Shown in pieces: positions 11,456 through 13,641 of a stretch of 13,641 bases of DNA. The stretch lies in assembly GCA_045650425.1 (NCBI GenBank), contig JAZRRD010000003.1, positions 1 to 13,641 of the forward strand, in the 5' to 3' direction. The position numbers and the translations under genes were made by a program. Numbering within the stretch: the stretch's first letter is position 1; the number at the start of each line of letters is the position of its first letter. The stretch comes from RGIG1752 sp045650425. GTDB lineage: Bacteria > Bacillota_I > Bacilli_A > RF39 > UBA660. The notes under the pieces are model-generated. The model had not been told where the DNA came from and ran no database searches. It saw nothing but the letters and a program-made list of their open reading frames with translations.

Positions 11456-11506
11456 ATGGAAATTCTTTTTTTAAACCCTTTTAAGCATAATTTTAGCAAG
11501 GCATAA
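11456..11506 (+). CDS. Possible 16-aa peptide ORF in a small transcript
   Basis: ATG 11456 follows GGTG at 6 nt spacing and reads MEILFLNPFKHNFSKA before TAA. The stop lies inside the terminator hairpin at 11486-11523, as in leader-peptide genes. The SD is modest and no family is recognised, so this may be chance. A possible -10 (TATTAT, 11419-11424) lies upstream without a -35, and a short dyad TATTG/CAATA (11427-11443) lies between. Confidence 0.25.
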   Translation: MEILFLNPFKHNFSKA

Positions 11507-11533
11507 AGCCAATCAAAATTATGTTTTTATTTT
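11486..11533 (+). terminator. Terminator of an unassigned rightward small transcript
   Basis: CATAATTTT (11486-11494) pairs perfectly with AAAATTATG (11515-11523). An inner GGC (11500-11502) / GCC (11508-11510) stacks in the loop, then TTTTTATTTT. Being well formed, it implies a rightward transcript starting somewhere in 11420-11450. Confidence 0.65.
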
Positions 11534-11547
11534 CAAAATTTTGTAAT

Positions 11548-11614
11548 GAAAATAAAAAAAGCCTATCGTTACTTTCATTGAAACTTCGTTTCAAAAAAAC
11601 GTGCCACGGCTTTT
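11548..11614 (-). terminator. Terminator of the YgjV-NUDIX operon (usable in both directions)
   Basis: AAAAGCC (11557-11563) pairs with GGCTTTT (11608-11614), closing a branched region with CGTT/AACG (11567-11570, 11598-11601) and TGAAAC-TTC-GTTTCA (11579-11593). The minus-strand reading ends in a long T run (complement of 11554-11560). The plus-strand reading also has TTTTATCTTTTT. Confidence 0.65.
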
Positions 11615-11673
11615 ATCTTTTTATCAAAAATACAATGATTATAATAAGAAGTGCTGCAATTAATTTTTAACAT
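11613..11673 (-). pseudogene. Frameshifted small hydrophobic peptide, possible dead toxin
   Basis: Downstream of the NUDIX stop, one minus-strand frame reads LIAALLIIIIVFLIKR and then TAA at 11615-11613, a membrane helix with basic end directly before a hairpin terminator, the usual 3' layout of small toxins. It has no start in frame, since TAA lies two codons upstream. An ATG at 11673-11671 is separated from it by a run of five As (11668-11664); with four As it would read MLK and continue into the helix for 19 aa. No SD precedes the ATG, and hydrophobic runs are easily made by AT-rich DNA, so this is tentative. Confidence 0.3.
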
Positions 11674-11680
11674 GATAACT

Positions 11681-12067
11681 TTATTTTATGTGTTGTTCTA
11701 TATATTCTTTTACAGGAAGAAATATATCAGATTTTATACAGTTATAAAATTCATTTTTGTTCATATATGCAATATCAAGAATCTCAGTTTTATCCATAAT
11801 TGTAATTTGGCCACTTAAATAATTACATAAAAAATATGTAATTTTTACTTCTGTATCTGGGTGTATTCTTTCACCTAATATTTTTTGGATTTGCACTTTT
11901 ATTCCTGTTTCTTCATATATTTCTCTAATACAAGCTTCTTCTTTATTTTCTCCTTCTTCAACTTTTCCTCCTGGAAAAGCCCAAAGTAAATTTCCTTCAT
12001 TTTTAGCTCTTTTAATCATTAAAATTTTATTATCTTTATTTATGATTCCTGTGACTACTTCTTTCAT
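11681..12067 (-). CDS. NUDIX hydrolase
   Basis: A pyrophosphohydrolase of 128 aa that cleaves a nucleoside diphosphate linked to another group. The complete Nudix box GX5EX7REUXEEXGU is present at residues 34-56 (Gly34, Glu40, Arg48, Glu49, Glu52, Glu53, Gly55), supplying the metal-binding glutamates. The N-terminus VVTGIINKDNKILMIKRAKN and LLWAFPGG upstream of the box resemble MutT/8-oxo-dGTPase-like enzymes, but the substrate cannot be read from sequence. A strong SD (GGAGGG) precedes ATG 12067. It lies 20 nt downstream of the YgjV-type gene and should be co-transcribed; the shared terminator is at 11548-11614. Confidence 0.93.
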   Translation of the reverse strand: MKEVVTGIINKDNKILMIKRAKNEGNLLWAFPGGKVEEGENKEEACIREIYEETGIKVQIQKILGERIHPDTEVKITYFLCNYLSGQITIMDKTEILDIAYMNKNEFYNCIKSDIFLPVKEYIEQHIK

Positions 12068-12087
12068 ATAATCCCTCCTTGTTATAT

Positions 12088-12591
12088 TTAGCAGTTTTTA
12101 GATTCTTTTATGTATCCCAAGATTGAATTAATTAAAGACATAGTTAGTAATATTACGCCGAAAATTGATTTAATATACATATCATAAATAATCATAAGAA
12201 TATTAACTAATATACCTAATAACTTATATAATCTTGTATTTTTTTGATATAAAGCATATGTATAAATTAATGTAGCAATTATATTAAATAGACAAAAATA
12301 GCTGTTAAATGTAAAAATTGAACAAATTAATGTCAGGATAATGATTGTGATAAAATGAATAATGCTTCTTTTCTTTTTTGTAAAAAGTTTATTTCTTATT
12401 ATTGCTACTATGCACATTGCCATACCTGTGTATGCACTCAAAAGTATGTATGATATAGCTCTAATAATTGTAGCAATAATTCCAATTTTCAAAATTTTAT
12501 CATTAGATTTTAAATGAAAAGTGCTACTATATATTAAGTAATATATTATAACTAAAATTTGAGATATTAAATATGAAAAAGATATATACAT
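12088..12591 (-). CDS. YgjV family inner-membrane protein
   Basis: An integral membrane protein of 167 aa with about six hydrophobic segments. The N-terminal pattern SYLISQILVIIYYLIYSSTF, then ISYILLSAYTGMAMCIVAII (about 46-65) followed by RNKLF, matches the YgjV (Imp-YgjV) family, where SxxLLGAyTGxaMciixiiRN is the most conserved part. The role of the family is unknown. The SD GGTGAT (12600-12595) and an extended -10 promoter precede ATG 12591. It is first in a two-gene operon with the NUDIX hydrolase; no functional link between them is known to me. Confidence 0.85.
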   Translation of the reverse strand: MYISFSYLISQILVIIYYLIYSSTFHLKSNDKILKIGIIATIIRAISYILLSAYTGMAMCIVAIIRNKLFTKKKRSIIHFITIIILTLICSIFTFNSYFCLFNIIATLIYTYALYQKNTRLYKLLGILVNILMIIYDMYIKSIFGVILLTMSLINSILGYIKESKNC

Positions 12592-12612
12592 ATTATCACC
12601 GTCTTAATAATA

Positions 12613-12621
12613 ATTATAGCA
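12613..12621 (-). promoter_or_regulatory. Extended -10 promoter of the YgjV-NUDIX operon
   Basis: Minus strand TGCTATAAT (TATAAT 12618-12613); start near 12606, a few nt before the SD at 12600. The -35 is weak. Confidence 0.6.
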
Positions 12622-12645
12622 TACGATAATAATCTTTATAAAAAG

Positions 12646-12677
12646 AAAAAATTAAAAAAATAGAAATGTATTCTATT
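12646..12677 (-). terminator. Terminator of the homopolymer-split gene
   Basis: Minus strand AATAGAA (12677-12671) pairs with TTCTATT (12665-12659), loop TACAT, then a T-rich tail (complement of the A run 12654-12660 and beyond). Confidence 0.6.
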
Positions 12678-12681
12678 ATTT

Positions 12682-12966
12682 TTAATTTATTAATTGTTCT
12701 TTCTTTATTAATTTAGGAATATTCTTTTTTCGTACTCTAATAAGTTTTTCAACTTCTTCAAGGCGATATGTAGTATTTAAAGTGTTATCTAAAGTGATAG
12801 ATGATATTAATTTTGTTGTGAATAAATATTCTTCTTCATTTTGTGGTTGCCAATCGTAAAGCTGTTTTAAGAAAAATCCTAATTTTTGTTTATCTGATGT
12901 TAAAATTAATTCAGCAAGTTTAGATAATGGGGGGGGGTTGTTTATATTCATAAAACATAAATTCAT
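12682..12966 (-). CDS. C-terminal part of a gene split at a C9 tract (unknown function)
   Basis: This 94-codon frame probably has no start of its own: its first ATG (12966) has no SD and lies inside the upstream half, and the residues before the C tract (MNLCFMNINN) are the out-of-frame reading of the other half. After the tract it reads PPPLSKLAELILTSDKQKLG, then FFLKQLYDWQPQNEEEYLF and a charged helical end (RLEEVEKLIRVRKKN). With eight instead of nine Cs it joins the N-terminal half in frame as a 173-aa protein. No family recognised. Either a phase-variable gene, a recent frameshift, or a sequencing error at the homopolymer. Confidence 0.5.
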   Translation of the reverse strand: MNLCFMNINNPPPLSKLAELILTSDKQKLGFFLKQLYDWQPQNEEEYLFTTKLISSITLDNTLNTTYRLEEVEKLIRVRKKNIPKLIKKEQLIN

Positions 12967-13204
12967 AAATCAAATAATTATTGGTGTTATCCATTATATT
13001 TGTCTCACCTTTAAATGTTGTAGATATTATTTCATATTTGTATCCTTCATTTTGGATTAAATATGGAAAAATAATAGTTTTTATATCTCTTTTTCCATAC
13101 CAGCTATCTATTTCTGTAATAATTTTATGTATTTCATTTTCATCTATCATAATCGGAAAATTTTCAACTGTATTGTTATTATTTCCGTAAACGTTTTTAA
13201 TCAT
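12920..13204 (-). CDS. N-terminal part of a gene split at a C9 tract (unknown function)
   Basis: This half has intact expression signals: extended -10 promoter, SD AGGAGGG (13217-13211) and ATG 13204. It encodes a soluble protein with IDENEIHKIITEIDSWYGKR and DIKTIIFPYLIQNEGYKYEI, with no membrane segment or motif I recognise. In the given sequence it ends ...KQPPPII-stop (94 aa) just after the C9 tract (12937-12929). Removing one C lets it run on into the downstream frame (KQPPPLSKLAEL...) to 12682, a more natural protein with the terminator directly after its stop. Nine Cs therefore give a truncated product lacking the last 80 or so residues. It is divergent from the gene at the right edge. 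Confidence 0.65.
   Translation of the reverse strand: MIKNVYGNNNNTVENFPIMIDENEIHKIITEIDSWYGKRDIKTIIFPYLIQNEGYKYEIISTTFKGETNIMDNTNNYLIYEFMFYEYKQPPPII
12929..12937. repeat. Homopolymer G9 (C9 on the coding strand)
   Basis: Nine consecutive Gs in an AT-rich background, inside a gene and exactly at the point where its frame breaks. Tracts of this length are prone to slipped-strand mispairing in replication and also to sequencing error. Confidence 0.9.
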
Positions 13205-13223
13205 TTAATACCCTCCTGTTAAC

Positions 13224-13232
13224 ATTATATCA
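13224..13232 (-). promoter_or_regulatory. Extended -10 promoter of the homopolymer-split gene
   Basis: Minus strand TGATATAAT (TATAAT 13229-13224). The predicted start near 13217 is the first base of the SD, so the leader is about 13 nt. Confidence 0.6.
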
Positions 13233-13273
13233 TATAGGATAAATTAAGACTTTAATTTTACGATAATTTTTTA

Positions 13274-13279
13274 TATAAT
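13274..13279 (+). promoter_or_regulatory. -10 of the right-edge gene
   Basis: TATAAT at 13274-13279 with TTTAAT (13251-13256) 17 nt upstream; no TGn. Start near 13286, before the SD at 13300. Confidence 0.45.
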
Positions 13280-13313
13280 ATATTAATCTTTTGATTAAAG
13301 GGGGGAGATAAAA

Positions 13314-13641
13314 TTGAAACAAATAAGAAATATTTTTAGGAAAAATTTTGAAAATTTTATCTCAGAAAATTCATGTAAAACTTTTGAATATAGTATTCAC
13401 GATAAAACATACAAGATTTTAGTTAGTAATATTATTAAATTAATGAATATGGATAAGGAACAATTTTTAACTTTTTGCAAAAAAAATTTAGAGTTTGTTC
13501 ATGGAGTTTTATTGTTTTTTGACAAAATGAAGATTTTTAATGCTTATGATATGCCTCAGATTTATTACAATAGAGTTAATGATTTAAAATTTTGGGATGT
13601 TTATAATATAGATTATTTAAATGATTTTAATAATATAAATA
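13314..13641 (+). CDS. Unknown protein, N-terminal part (cut by window edge)
   Basis: An open frame of 109 codons from TTG 13314 to the window end, preceded by a very strong SD (GGGGGGAG, 13300-13307) and a TATAAT box. It reads MKQIRNIFRKNFENFISENS at the start, then KTYKILVSNIIKLMNMDKEQF, LTFCKKNLEFVHGVLLFFDK and LKFWDVYNIDYLNDFNN. It looks like a soluble, mostly helical protein rich in Phe, Asn and Lys, without signal peptide. The segment EFVHGVLLFFDKMKIF is the most hydrophobic. No family recognised. It is divergent from the C9-split gene, so the two may belong to one accessory module. Confidence 0.7.
   Translation, partial: MKQIRNIFRKNFENFISENSCKTFEYSIHDKTYKILVSNIIKLMNMDKEQFLTFCKKNLEFVHGVLLFFDKMKIFNAYDMPQIYYNRVNDLKFWDVYNIDYLNDFNNIN

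Noticed and set aside
12981..13190. 69-codon frame on the plus strand
   Set aside because: Antisense to the N-terminal half of the C9-split gene, which has promoter and SD; this frame has neither.
9811..13641. Prophage or integrative element inserted at tRNA-Leu
   Set aside because: No integrase or recombinase is visible, and the tRNA 3' end sequence is not duplicated in the window.
1..13641. CRISPR array, insertion sequence, rRNA or replication origin
   Set aside because: No regularly spaced repeats, transposase frames, rRNA segments or DnaA-box clusters were seen.

Overview
The window is a very AT-rich piece of a low-GC, Gram-positive, endospore-forming bacterium. Supporting signs are a SpoIIAA/sigma-F pair, a SpoVAC-SpoVAD-SpoVAE operon, DacF, an LCP cell-wall enzyme, strong Shine-Dalgarno (SD) sites (GGAGG, AGGTGAT) and frequent TTG/GTG starts. 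TGA is used as a stop (scpA, spoVAD) and never read through, so the code is standard. The style resembles uncultured gut Bacilli near Erysipelotrichia/Mollicutes; that placement is inference.

Layout. 1-262 (-): start of a membrane-anchored protein cut by the window edge. 330-1478: DacF D,D-carboxypeptidase. 1574-4547: a Cys-rich protein, an LCP ligase with its own promoter, and two small membrane proteins (DUF4234, DUF2752), closed by a terminator. 4644-5638: spoIIAA and sigF, directly adjacent with no spoIIAB between them. 5677-7429: spoVAC-D-E, overlapping genes behind a sequence that fits the sigma-G promoter consensus exactly. 7492-9681: an unknown membrane-anchored protein, then scpA and scpB (chromosome condensation). 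9724-9810: tRNA-Leu(CAA). The order dacF...spoIIAA-sigF-spoVA...scpAB is a stretched version of the Bacillus arrangement.

From about 9811 the window becomes accessory. It holds an orphan radical SAM enzyme (10030-10905), a 775-nt RNA-rich intergenic region (10906-11680), a YgjV-family membrane protein plus NUDIX hydrolase operon on the minus strand (11681-12591), a gene split by a G9/C9 homopolymer (12682-13204), and the start of an unknown gene at the right edge.

The strongest undescribed item is a predicted type I toxin-antitoxin locus at 11049-11375. A 27-aa membrane peptide on the minus strand has a strong promoter, an SD buried in a hairpin, and a convergent antisense RNA. The first 14 nt of the toxin mRNA are complementary to its own predicted 3' part, as in Hok- or AapA-type mRNAs. 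Next to it lie a second structured small RNA, a third terminator-ended small transcript, and a frameshifted hydrophobic peptide that may be a dead toxin.

Two general patterns: most recognisable vegetative promoters carry an extended -10 (TGnTATAAT), and predicted transcription starts lie only a few nt before the SD, so leaders are very short.
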